Origin: Paratractidigestivibacter sp963649365 | Lineage (GTDB): Bacteria > Actinomycetota > Coriobacteriia > Coriobacteriales > Atopobiaceae | Direction of reading: 5' to 3' | Length of the DNA: 28,925 bases | NCBI GenBank assembly: GCA_963649365.1 | Contig: CAVJHQ010000020.1 | Span: 1-28,925 of the forward strand | Shown here: piece by piece, positions 21,489 to 28,158 of the stretch | Numbering within the stretch: the stretch's first letter is position 1 | Layout: each line of letters starts with the position of its first letter | Translations under genes and position numbers: made by a program | Notes under the pieces: generated by a model | Told to the model about the DNA's origin: nothing | Database searches by the model: none | What the model saw: the letters and a program-made list of their open reading frames with translations, nothing else

Positions 21489-22643
21489 TTACGCGGCGAA
21501 CGGCTCCGCGTCGTTGCCCGCATCGGGGTCATCGAAGACGGGAAAGCCGGTAAAGACGGGCACGCCGGTATAGGCGCGCGGCTCCTCGGCGCCGTCGAGC
21601 ACGCGACGGGCGCCGGCGGCCATGGCCTCGAGCTCGAACTCGCCGGGGTAGGCGCTCACGGGCGCGATCCAGCCGCAGCGCTCCTCGATGGCCGTGACCA
21701 GGCCCTTGTTGTGGACCATTCCGCCGCCCAGGAGGATGCCGTCGACCTGGCCGCCGAGGACCGCGGACATGCTGCCGATGGCCTTGCAGATCTGGTAGAC
21801 CATGGCGTCCCAGGCACGCGCCGCCGCCTCGTCGCCGGCCGCCGCGCGGTTGCTGACCTCGAGCGCGTCGGAGGTGCCGAGAAGGTCGACGAAGCCGCCG
21901 GTCTTCATGCACATCCTGCGCACCTCGGAGGTGCTGTGCCCGGCCTCGAGGTAGTCGAGGACCTCGGCCACGGGGACGCCGCCGCAGCGGGTGGGGGCCA
22001 TCATGCCCTCGCCGCCGACGATGTCGCAGCCGTCGACCATCTTGCCGTGGTCGTGGGCGGAGATCGAGATCCCGCCGCCGATGTGGCAGACGACGAAGCG
22101 GCAGTCCTCGTAGGCGCGCCCCGTCGAGGCCGCGTGGCGGATGGCCGTCTCCTTGAGGTTGAGCGCGTGCAGGTGCACATGGCGATACACGCCGCGGATG
22201 CCCGTCATGCGCGCCTCGTCGCAGAGCTCGTCGGTGTCCGGGGCGTTCACCACAAAGGCCGGCTTGCCCGCCTGGGCCGCGAACGCATGGGCGATCTGGG
22301 GCCCGAGCTGCGCCGGGTGCTGGACGCCGTTCGCGCCGCGCGTGGCGTGGTCGAGAAGCACGTCGTCCACGCGGTACGTGCCGCCCGGCATGGGAAGAAG
22401 CCCGCCGCCGCGCCCGACGAACGCGTCGATGCTGTCGAGCTCTACGCCGTTTTCGGCGAGCGCGGCCTCGATAAGCGCGACGCGGTAGGGCAGCTGGTCG
22501 GAAACGCCCTCGAAGCGGGCGAGATCGGCGGCCTCGTGCGCCACGTTCACGGTGAAGACGGCCTTCTCGCCCTCGAAGACGCCGACCTTCGTGGAGGTGG
22601 AGCCGGGGTTGATGACGAGGACGCGCCACTTGGAATCAGCCAT
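21489..22643 (-). CDS. buk: Butyrate kinase family enzyme
   Basis: A 384-residue kinase of the acetate/butyrate kinase (ASKHA) superfamily that interconverts acyl phosphate + ADP and free acid + ATP. Motifs: INPGSTSTKVGVFE (about 11-24), VGRGGGLLPMPGG (about 79-91), NAPDTDELCDEARMTG, CHIGGGISISAHDHGKMVD (about 175-195) and ILLGGGMVHNKGL. These fit Buk rather than AckA (absence of AckA-specific spacing and presence of GGGLLP). It is somewhat longer than the usual 355 residues because of a C-terminal extension. GGAGGAG lies 5 bases before the ATG (22641-22643), two bases after the acyltransferase stop. It is the last gene of the thiolase-DUF35-ACP-acyltransferase-kinase operon and gives ATP at the end of that route or activates an acid at its start. 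Confidence 0.93.
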   Translation of the reverse strand: MADSKWRVLVINPGSTSTKVGVFEGEKAVFTVNVAHEAADLARFEGVSDQLPYRVALIEAALAENGVELDSIDAFVGRGGGLLPMPGGTYRVDDVLLDHATRGANGVQHPAQLGPQIAHAFAAQAGKPAFVVNAPDTDELCDEARMTGIRGVYRHVHLHALNLKETAIRHAASTGRAYEDCRFVVCHIGGGISISAHDHGKMVDGCDIVGGEGMMAPTRCGGVPVAEVLDYLEAGHSTSEVRRMCMKTGGFVDLLGTSDALEVSNRAAAGDEAAARAWDAMVYQICKAIGSMSAVLGGQVDGILLGGGMVHNKGLVTAIEERCGWIAPVSAYPGEFELEAMAAGARRVLDGAEEPRAYTGVPVFTGFPVFDDPDAGNDAEPFAA

Positions 22644-22645
22644 GG

Positions 22646-23656
22646 CTACTCCTCCCCCGCCATCGCCTGGGCGCGCACGCAGCTCATGACCACGTTGCCC
22701 ACGATCTCGGAGACCGGGGCGGAGCGGCTGCAGTCGCAGACGATCTTCTTGAAACCCTGCAGCATCGGCCCGTACGCGTCTGCGCCGGTGAGGTTCTGGA
22801 TGATCTTCACGCCGATGTTGCCCACGTTGATGTCGGGCCAGATGAGCAGGTTCGCACGGCCGGCGACCTCGGAGTCGTGGCGGACCTTCTTCGCGGCCAC
22901 AGCCGGGTTGATGGCGGCGTCGAACTGGAACTCGCCGTCGATCTTGAGGTCGGGGCGGGAGGCCTGGGCGATGTCGCGGGCCTCGCGGACCTTGTCCACG
23001 AGCTCGTTGTCCATCGAGCCGTCCGTGGAGTGGGAAAGAAGCGCGCAGCGGACGTCCCAGCCGGTGAGCGCGGCCACCGTGTCGCACGAGGCGATGGCAA
23101 TGGAGGCCAGCTCGGCGGGGGTGGGGTTCACGCAGACGGCGGAGTCGCCGAAGCCGATGAGACCGCCCTCGCCGCCGTCCCAGCCGGGGACCTGGGCGAT
23201 GCCGCAGGAGCTGATGGTCTCGACGCCGTCGGCCAGGCCGACGATGGTCTGGCCGGCGAGGATGATGTCGCCGGTGGCGTTGGCGATGCCCGCGAACATG
23301 ACGTCGACGTCGCCCAGGACCTGCATGATGAGCGCGCGCTCGAGCGGGCGGGTCATGCGGCGCGCGGCCCCCTTGGGCTTGTACTTGCAGTCGGGGTGGG
23401 CGAGGTAGCGCTCGCAGCAGGCGGCGTTGCCTGCCTCGTCGCACACGTCCACGACCTCGATGCCCTCAAGGCTGATGCCACGCTCGCCGGCCAGGCGCGC
23501 GAGCTCGGGGCCGTCGCCCACGAGCACGCACTCGGCGAGGCCCGCGTCGGCGAGCTCGCGCACGGCGCGCATCATGGTCTCGTTGTCGCCCTCGGGGAAG
23601 GCGACGCGCATCGGGCGGGCGGCGGCCCGCTCGCGCAGGGTCTGCATCAGATCCAT
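22646..23656 (-). CDS. Phosphate acyltransferase (Pta/Ptb family)
   Basis: A 336-residue protein of the PTA_PTB family that swaps an acyl group between CoA (or an ACP) and phosphate. Motifs: RVAFPEGDNETMMRAV (about 17-32), CVLVGDGPEL, GIANATGDIILAGQTIVGL, ALLSHSTDGSM, the GEFQFDAAINPAVAAKK signature (about 252-268), LIWPDINVGNIGVKIIQNL and YGPMLQGFKK. Length and the C-terminal block are closest to acetate-type Pta, although the partner kinase is butyrate type; acyl length specificity is therefore uncertain. The start ATG (23654-23656) follows the ACP stop by three bases, with GATGGAG inside the ACP end as ribosome site. The stop is two bases before buk. Confidence 0.9.
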   Translation of the reverse strand: MDLMQTLRERAAARPMRVAFPEGDNETMMRAVRELADAGLAECVLVGDGPELARLAGERGISLEGIEVVDVCDEAGNAACCERYLAHPDCKYKPKGAARRMTRPLERALIMQVLGDVDVMFAGIANATGDIILAGQTIVGLADGVETISSCGIAQVPGWDGGEGGLIGFGDSAVCVNPTPAELASIAIASCDTVAALTGWDVRCALLSHSTDGSMDNELVDKVREARDIAQASRPDLKIDGEFQFDAAINPAVAAKKVRHDSEVAGRANLLIWPDINVGNIGVKIIQNLTGADAYGPMLQGFKKIVCDCSRSAPVSEIVGNVVMSCVRAQAMAGEE

Positions 23657-23659
23657 GCG

Positions 23660-23893
23660 CTACTCCATCTCTTCCTCGACGCGCTCCACAAGCTCGCCGA
23701 TGGTCTTCATGACCATGACCTCGCGCACGGGGACCTCGGCGTCGAGCTCGTTCTCGATCATGGAGGTGAGCGCGATCATCTTCATCGAGCCCTTGCCCAG
23801 CTCGTCGAAGGTCGTCTCGGCCGTGATCTCGCCCTCGTACTTGTAGGCCGACTTGGCGAACTCCGCGACCTGCTCGAAAACCTCGTTGCTCAT
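23660..23893 (-). CDS. Acyl carrier protein of the thiolase operon
   Basis: A 77-residue acidic helical protein with the four-helix ACP pattern. The phosphopantetheine attachment Ser is S36 in ELGKGSMKMIALTSMIENEL, where the usual DSL is replaced by GSM: the Asp before the Ser, important in recognition by the holo-ACP synthase, is Gly here. The remainder (DAEVPVREVMVMKTIGELVERVEEE) matches helices 2-4. AGGA lies 7 bases before the ATG (23891-23893). It sits between the DUF35 and acyltransferase genes, without any fatty-acid synthase gene nearby, so it is probably dedicated to this operon's reaction. It presumably carries the acyl group between the thiolase and the acyltransferase. Confidence 0.88.
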   Translation of the reverse strand: MSNEVFEQVAEFAKSAYKYEGEITAETTFDELGKGSMKMIALTSMIENELDAEVPVREVMVMKTIGELVERVEEEME

Positions 23894-23950
23894 GATGAAT
23901 TCCTTTCTGATTAAGCTGTTTACCAGCGAATATGTAAGTAGCGTTTAGGC

Positions 23951-24370
23951 TTAGTCGAGCTCGAAGCAGAGCTCCTTGTAGCCGGGGCGGTCGATGACCT
24001 TCGCGTGCACGCCCACGGTCTCGCCGGCCATGATCGCCTCGCGGATCGCGGGCGCCTTCTTCTTCGTCACGCCGAAGACGACGTAGGTGTACTGCGCGCC
24101 CTCGTCGATCTCGACGGTGCCGTAGGCGTACTTGCCGACCTCCTTGAGGTAGGGCTTGTCGTTCTGCGGCCCAGGAAGGGTGAAGTCGAGGAGCTTGCCG
24201 TGTCCGGAGACCTCGACCCAGTCGGTGGTGTGGTAGCCGCAGCCGTTGCACGCCAGGTGCGGCGGGAACTCGACGGCGCCGCACTCAGGGCACTGACGGC
24301 CCCAATAAACGCCCTGCTCAAGCCCGGTGTAGAACTTCTTGACCACGGGCTCCATCTGCTCAAGCTTCAT
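23951..24370 (-). CDS. Zn-ribbon/OB-fold (DUF35-type) partner of the thiolase
   Basis: A 139-residue protein: an N-terminal helix (MKLEQMEPVVKKFYTGLEQG), a zinc ribbon with Cys 27/30/41/44 (CPECGAVEFPPHLACNGCG), and an OB-fold (about 50-135; GKLLDFTLPGP, YTYVVFGV). Proteins of this DUF35 family form stable complexes with SCP2-type thiolases: in archaeal acetoacetyl-CoA thiolase/HMG-CoA synthase the DUF35 protein shuttles the CoA substrate, PhlB works with PhlA/PhlC in phloroglucinol acylation, and ChsH2 and Ltp2 partners exist in steroid side-chain degradation. AAGGAG lies 6 bases before the ATG (24368-24370). It is 39 bases downstream of the thiolase gene, as expected for a complex partner. 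Confidence 0.9.
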   Translation of the reverse strand: MKLEQMEPVVKKFYTGLEQGVYWGRQCPECGAVEFPPHLACNGCGYHTTDWVEVSGHGKLLDFTLPGPQNDKPYLKEVGKYAYGTVEIDEGAQYTYVVFGVTKKKAPAIREAIMAGETVGVHAKVIDRPGYKELCFELD

Positions 24371-24409
24371 GTGATTCTCCTTATGTGTGCTCAGGGTGTC
24401 GCGGTCGCG

Positions 24410-25696
24410 CTAGCCGACGGTGCGCAGGATCTGGCAGCGGACGTTCTGGGAGCCGCCGAAGCCGCGCAGGAACGTGGTCTGCGGCGTCTTGGTCATCTGG
24501 GTCTCGCCCGCCTCGCCGCGCATCTGCTTGACGGCCTCGTAGATGTCGGCGATGCCGGAGGCGCCGTGGGCGTGGCCGAAGTTGCAGCGGCCGCCGTGCG
24601 GGTTGATGGGCTTGTCGCCGTCGTAGGCGGTGCGGCCGTCGATGGCGTACTTCCACGCCTCGCCGCGCGGCAGGTAGCCGCACTCCTCGGCCGAGACGAT
24701 CTCGGAAGCGAGGAAGAAGTCGTTGCACATAAAGAGGTCGATCTCGTCGGGAGAGACGCCCGTGAGCTCATAGACCTGCCGGGCGGCCACGCTCGTGCCC
24801 CAGTGCTCGTTGTGCGCGAGGCCTGCCTCGACGGCGGAGGCGCCGGTGCCCAGGACCTCGATCGGGGTGTGCGGCACGCCCATGGCGAGGGCCTTCTCGG
24901 TCGGCATGACGACCATGGCCGCCGCGCCGTCGCACTTCTTCTCGAAGCCGGTCACGCGCAGGTACTGGGTGACCTTGGGGTTGTAGAAGCTCTTGAGGTA
25001 CTCGTCGGCGTCGTCGAATCCGTTGGCCGCGGCCTCCTCGTCGATGGTCTGCTCGAACCAGCCGAGGGGGTTCTTCACCGCGCCGCGGCGAAGCGACTTG
25101 GTGAGGCCGTTCAGGGCGTCGTCGATCTTGTCCGCGTCGATGCCGTAGGTCATCGAGTACTCGTTGATCCAGTTGTCGAAGCTGATGCCGAAAGCGCCGT
25201 CGAGCGGGCGGCCGTAGGCGCGGTCGTAGATCTTGTCGAGGGAGGGCAGCATGACGGAGAGCGGGAAGTCCTGGCGGATGTGGGAGGGCATGTGCTCCAC
25301 CGGCAGCGTGCTCGCGAGGTCGACGGCGCCGGAGAGGACGACGTCGTAGGTGCCGGACGCGACGGCCATGACTGCCTGCTCGAGGGCGACGTAGCCCGTG
25401 CAGCAGGCCTCGGAGTGGTGGACGGAGGCCTTCGAGCGCATGCCGAACCAGTCGGCCACCTGCATGTTGGGGGTGATGCAGTCGTTGATGAGGTAGGGGT
25501 TCGCGCTGCCGTGGTAGTAGAAGTCCACGTCGCGGGGCTCGAGGCCGGCGTCCGCGATGGCCTCGAGGGCAGCGTAGCCGAACGCCTCGCCCTCGCCGAT
25601 GCCCTGGGTCTCCGGGTGCTCCTCGAAGTCCTTGAACGGCGTGCAGCCCACGCCGACGATGGACACGCTTCGAGCGTTTTTGCCGAGCTTGACCAT
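24410..25696 (-). CDS. SCP2-type thiolase family protein
   Basis: A 428-residue thiolase-fold enzyme. The nucleophile motif is HHSEACCTGYVALEQA with C98 (or C99) at about residue 98, and the His motif NPHGGRCNFGHAHGASG is near 370. The usual second Cys motif CxGGG is replaced by FGGSQN near the C-terminus, which is typical of the SCP2/archaeal type rather than bacterial ThlA. Such enzymes cleave or form beta-ketoacyl thioesters or, in the Phl and Ltp2 branches, act on C-acyl or retro-aldol substrates. AAGGA lies 8 bases before the ATG (25694-25696). It is the first gene of the operon and is directly followed by its DUF35 partner. Actual substrate unknown. Confidence 0.9.
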   Translation of the reverse strand: MVKLGKNARSVSIVGVGCTPFKDFEEHPETQGIGEGEAFGYAALEAIADAGLEPRDVDFYYHGSANPYLINDCITPNMQVADWFGMRSKASVHHSEACCTGYVALEQAVMAVASGTYDVVLSGAVDLASTLPVEHMPSHIRQDFPLSVMLPSLDKIYDRAYGRPLDGAFGISFDNWINEYSMTYGIDADKIDDALNGLTKSLRRGAVKNPLGWFEQTIDEEAAANGFDDADEYLKSFYNPKVTQYLRVTGFEKKCDGAAAMVVMPTEKALAMGVPHTPIEVLGTGASAVEAGLAHNEHWGTSVAARQVYELTGVSPDEIDLFMCNDFFLASEIVSAEECGYLPRGEAWKYAIDGRTAYDGDKPINPHGGRCNFGHAHGASGIADIYEAVKQMRGEAGETQMTKTPQTTFLRGFGGSQNVRCQILRTVG

Positions 25697-25788
25697 AGTT
25701 CACATCCTTATCCATAGAGGGTCGTGCTTTCCATGGCTTGGATGCTATTTGGGCGGGGCTTCGGCGAGAAGAACAGGCGCGCGGCACG

Positions 25789-25807
25789 TGTTCCAGGGTG
25801 TGGGACA
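25789..25807. promoter_or_regulatory. Candidate operator upstream of the thiolase operon
   Basis: TGTTCCA (25789-25795), five bases, TGGGACA (25801-25807): a 7-bp dyad with one mismatch, about 95-110 bases upstream of the thiolase start and just after the terminator of the TetR gene. The size and position fit a TetR-type operator at the operon's promoter, but no convincing -35/-10 pair was found beside it and the bound protein is a guess. Confidence 0.45.
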
Positions 25808-25844
25808 ACTCAACGCTCAGTGTTTCTTTGCGCAGGTAAATCAC

Positions 25845-25882
25845 TATAAAAAGAGCGGTGAGAGACATGCCGCTCACCGCTC
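25845..25882 (-). terminator. Terminator of the TetR gene
   Basis: Minus strand: GAGCGGTGAG (25882 to 25873), loop, CTCACCGCTC (25862 to 25853), then TTTTTATA. A 10-bp stem with a clear T-run 26 bases after the TetR stop separates this gene from the thiolase operon that follows on the same strand. Confidence 0.9.
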
Positions 25883-25908
25883 GGAGGCTACCGTTGACCT
25901 CGCATCGC

Positions 25909-26526
25909 CTAATCGCCGAAAGGGGAACCCGGGCTTGTGCGCGCGTGCTCTCCGTCTAGGAAGAAGGGCGCGTAGAAGAGGCGGTTGAGGACGGCGGCCA
26001 CCCGCTCGGGCGTGACGTCGGGCCGCTCCTCGAGCCAGTACTGGATCACGTTGTTGTGCCCCGCGAGCGCGAAGGCGAGGTAGAAGTCGCGGTAGTCGGC
26101 AGAGCCCGGCACGCCGGCCAGCCGGTCGCGGAAGTGGTCGTGCATGAGGATCGTGGCCTTGTGAACGAACTGCGGGTCCCCGTGGGGGCCGTTCAGCGCC
26201 ACGATCTTGTCGCGGCGCTCGGCCAGGAGCTCCATGCGGCGGATCATCGTGGGCGTGGGGTCGAGCTCCGACTGCCCGAAGCGCGCCTTCAGCGCATAGG
26301 AGTTGATGTCGTGCATGTTGGCGAGGAGGTCCGTCTCGAAAGCCTTGACCACGGCGTCGACCGAGTCGAAGTGCCGGTAAAACGTCGAGCGCGAGATGCC
26401 CGCCGCGCGCACGACGTCGCCCACGCCGATCTTGGGGATGTCGGTCGTCTCCATGAGCGAGAACACCGCGTCCTCTATACGCTCGTCCACCGAATCGCGC
26501 CTCTTGTCGCGTCCCCACGCCGTCAT
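25909..26526 (-). CDS. TetR-family transcriptional regulator
   Basis: A 205-residue regulator. The N-terminal helix-turn-helix (about 15-65) reads RIEDAVFSLMETTDIPKIGVGDVVRAAGISRSTFYRHFDSVDAVV with the usual SRSTFYRHF recognition helix. The rest is a helical ligand-binding and dimerisation domain (about 70-195). The ATG at 26524-26526 has AAAGGG about 10 bases upstream. It diverges from the PucR regulator and lies immediately upstream of, and in the same direction as, the thiolase operon but is separated from it by a terminator. It is the best candidate regulator of that operon; the palindrome at 25789-25807 is a possible site. Effector unknown, perhaps an acyl-CoA. Confidence 0.92.
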   Translation of the reverse strand: MTAWGRDKRRDSVDERIEDAVFSLMETTDIPKIGVGDVVRAAGISRSTFYRHFDSVDAVVKAFETDLLANMHDINSYALKARFGQSELDPTPTMIRRMELLAERRDKIVALNGPHGDPQFVHKATILMHDHFRDRLAGVPGSADYRDFYLAFALAGHNNVIQYWLEERPDVTPERVAAVLNRLFYAPFFLDGEHARTSPGSPFGD

Positions 26527-26614
26527 GCAGCATCAGCCCTTTCGCTTTCGTTTACCATGTCTGCGGCCGAGGCTTCCGCCTCCGAACGCCCCCGCAATGT
26601 CGAGAGGAGCCCCT

Positions 26615-27928
26615 ATGAACGCGAGCGAGACCACCGTCGAGCAGGCGAGAAGGACGCTCGTGAACGCGCTTCTTGCCGACCGGGGGCTCGGGCACCTTGC
26701 CGAGGTCGCGGCAGATGTGCTCGGAAACCCGGTGCTCGTGGTCGATCCCACCTACCACAACGCCGCGCGCGCCGGCTTTTCCGTCGACGACGCGGACGAC
26801 TCCCCCTTCGCGCGGATCACGCGCGCGGAGCTGGCGAGCGGCGACACCATGCTCGACGAGGGCGTGCGCTATATCCTCGAGGAGGGCATCGACGAGGAGC
26901 TCGCCCGCGCGAAGGCCCCGGTCGTGCGCATGAACGCCGTCTACGGCCTCAAGACGATGACGTCCACGGTCATGGTGCACGGCACCTGCCTCGGCCGCGC
27001 GATGATGGTCGAGCACGACAACCCCTTCGGCGATGCCGACGCGGAGATCTTCGCCCTTTTCGTGCGGCTCGTTGCCCAAGAGCTCCAGAAGGCGGGTTTC
27101 CTCACCCTCGGCGGACCGCAGCAGGGGCCGTACTTCCTGGGGCGGCTCCTCGACGACGAGCACCCGAACCCGATATCGTGCGCGCGGCGCATGCAGCTCG
27201 TGGGCTTCTCTCCCCTGCCGGATCTCTTCGTGGTATGCGTGCGCGGGCGCAAAGGGGCGCTCGACCGGCGCTCCGCCGAGAGCATCCGCGGCCAGCTCCA
27301 GGCCATGCTCCACCACAGCCTGGCCACGCTCTACGAAGGTGAGCTCATCGCGCTCGTGAGCCGCTCGGACGCGCCGCGCCTGCCGGAGAGCGACGAGGCG
27401 ACGCTCGCGCGCGTGGCGCTGTCCAACGACCTCGTCGTCGGCGTGAGCAACGAGTTCCGCGAGGTAACCGACATCCGCGCCCACCTCGAGCAGGCGCGCG
27501 CCGCCGTGCGCTACGGCTCCACCTACACCAAGATCCTCGACGACACGCACGTCTACCGCTACTGCGAGTACACCTACATGGAGATGCTCGACATCTGCAA
27601 CGACCACATCAACCTTATGAACTACGTCCACCCCGCCATCTGGGGACTCTGGGAGCACGACCAGGCGCACGACTCCGAGCTCGTCGAGACGCTCTTCGCC
27701 TTCATGCAGAACGGCTGCAACACCGCGAAGACGGCCGCCCTGCTCTCGCTCCATAAGAACACCCTTCTTTACCGGCTGAACCGCATCAAAGACGTGACGA
27801 ACAACGACCTCGGGTCTGGAGAAGACCTCTTCCTGTTCCATCTCTCCATCCGCGCCCTCATCTATCTCGGGATCTTCGAGCCCAGGACAAAGCCGCGCAC
27901 AAGCCAGGACCTGCACAACCCGAAGTAA
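26615..27928 (+). CDS. PucR/CdaR-family transcriptional regulator
   Basis: A 437-residue regulator. Residues about 10-160 look like a GAF/sensor-type domain (NPVLVVDPTYHNAARAGF; TSTVMVHGTCLGRAMMVE); a GGDEF-like CdaR middle domain (about 170-300; ELIALVSR, VVGVSN) follows; the C-terminus holds the PucR helix-turn-helix (about 365-425; FMQNGCNTAKTAALLSLHKNTLLYRLNRIKDVTNNDL). The ATG at 26615 has GAGAGGAG 6 bases upstream; the open frame before it is noise. It diverges from the TetR gene across about 90 bases, so the two may be co-controlled, and the location suggests a link with the acyl operon or the flavoprotein. Effector unknown. Confidence 0.92.
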   Translation: MNASETTVEQARRTLVNALLADRGLGHLAEVAADVLGNPVLVVDPTYHNAARAGFSVDDADDSPFARITRAELASGDTMLDEGVRYILEEGIDEELARAKAPVVRMNAVYGLKTMTSTVMVHGTCLGRAMMVEHDNPFGDADAEIFALFVRLVAQELQKAGFLTLGGPQQGPYFLGRLLDDEHPNPISCARRMQLVGFSPLPDLFVVCVRGRKGALDRRSAESIRGQLQAMLHHSLATLYEGELIALVSRSDAPRLPESDEATLARVALSNDLVVGVSNEFREVTDIRAHLEQARAAVRYGSTYTKILDDTHVYRYCEYTYMEMLDICNDHINLMNYVHPAIWGLWEHDQAHDSELVETLFAFMQNGCNTAKTAALLSLHKNTLLYRLNRIKDVTNNDLGSGEDLFLFHLSIRALIYLGIFEPRTKPRTSQDLHNPK

Positions 27929-27930
27929 GA

Positions 27931-28005
27931 GGCGCTTGGGCGAGAACGGCGGCACCCGCGCGCTCGGCCCTTGTCGCTCAGAGCGCCGAAGAGAACCCAA
28001 GCGCC
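27931..28005. repeat. Inverted repeat just after the PucR gene
   Basis: GGCGCTTGGG (27931-27940) is the perfect reverse complement of CCCAAGCGCC (27996-28005). Between them is a second stem, GCGCTC/GAGCGC (about 27960-27965 with 27981-27986). It lies 2 bases after the PucR stop, with no T-run. It may be a terminator of unusual form or part of a larger folded RNA with the next element. Confidence 0.7.
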
Positions 28006-28017
28006 CAGGGCGGCCCC

Positions 28018-28145
28018 CCCGGCCGCCGACCCCGTGTGTTTATAGCTGGGCGAGTTCCGCATGAGCCGGACGAGACTTACTGTCTCGTCCGTGCGAAAAG
28101 GACTGCCCGAGTCCCAGCGATACATGCACGGGGTCGGCGGCCGGG
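28018..28145. repeat. Long 19-bp inverted repeat enclosing nested hairpins
   Basis: CCCGGCCGCCGACCCCGTG (28018-28036) is the perfect reverse complement of CACGGGGTCGGCGGCCGGG (28127-28145). The 90 bases between hold GGACGAGAC-TTACT-GTCTCGTCC (28068-28090), a perfect 9-bp hairpin, and GCTGGG/CCCAGC (about 28045-28050 with 28113-28118). The left arm can also form a local hairpin, GGCGGCC-CCCCC-GGCCGCC (28009-28027), so two pairings compete. This sits between the convergent PucR and flavoprotein genes. It has the look of a structured RNA or DNA element; I cannot assign it to a known family. Confidence 0.7.
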
Positions 28146-28158
28146 ACGGCCCCACGGC

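Noticed and set aside
21711..25717. Long plus-strand frames opposite the acyl operon
   Set aside because: They are antisense shadows; the minus-strand frames carry full family motifs and ribosome sites.
28009..28027. A 6C-type actinobacterial RNA
   Set aside because: Only one C-loop hairpin is seen and its loop has five Cs; the known class has two hairpins with at least six each.
28018..28145. SRP, 6S or tmRNA gene
   Set aside because: The conserved SRP apical loop, the 6S open-bubble layout and the tRNA-like ends of tmRNA are not found.
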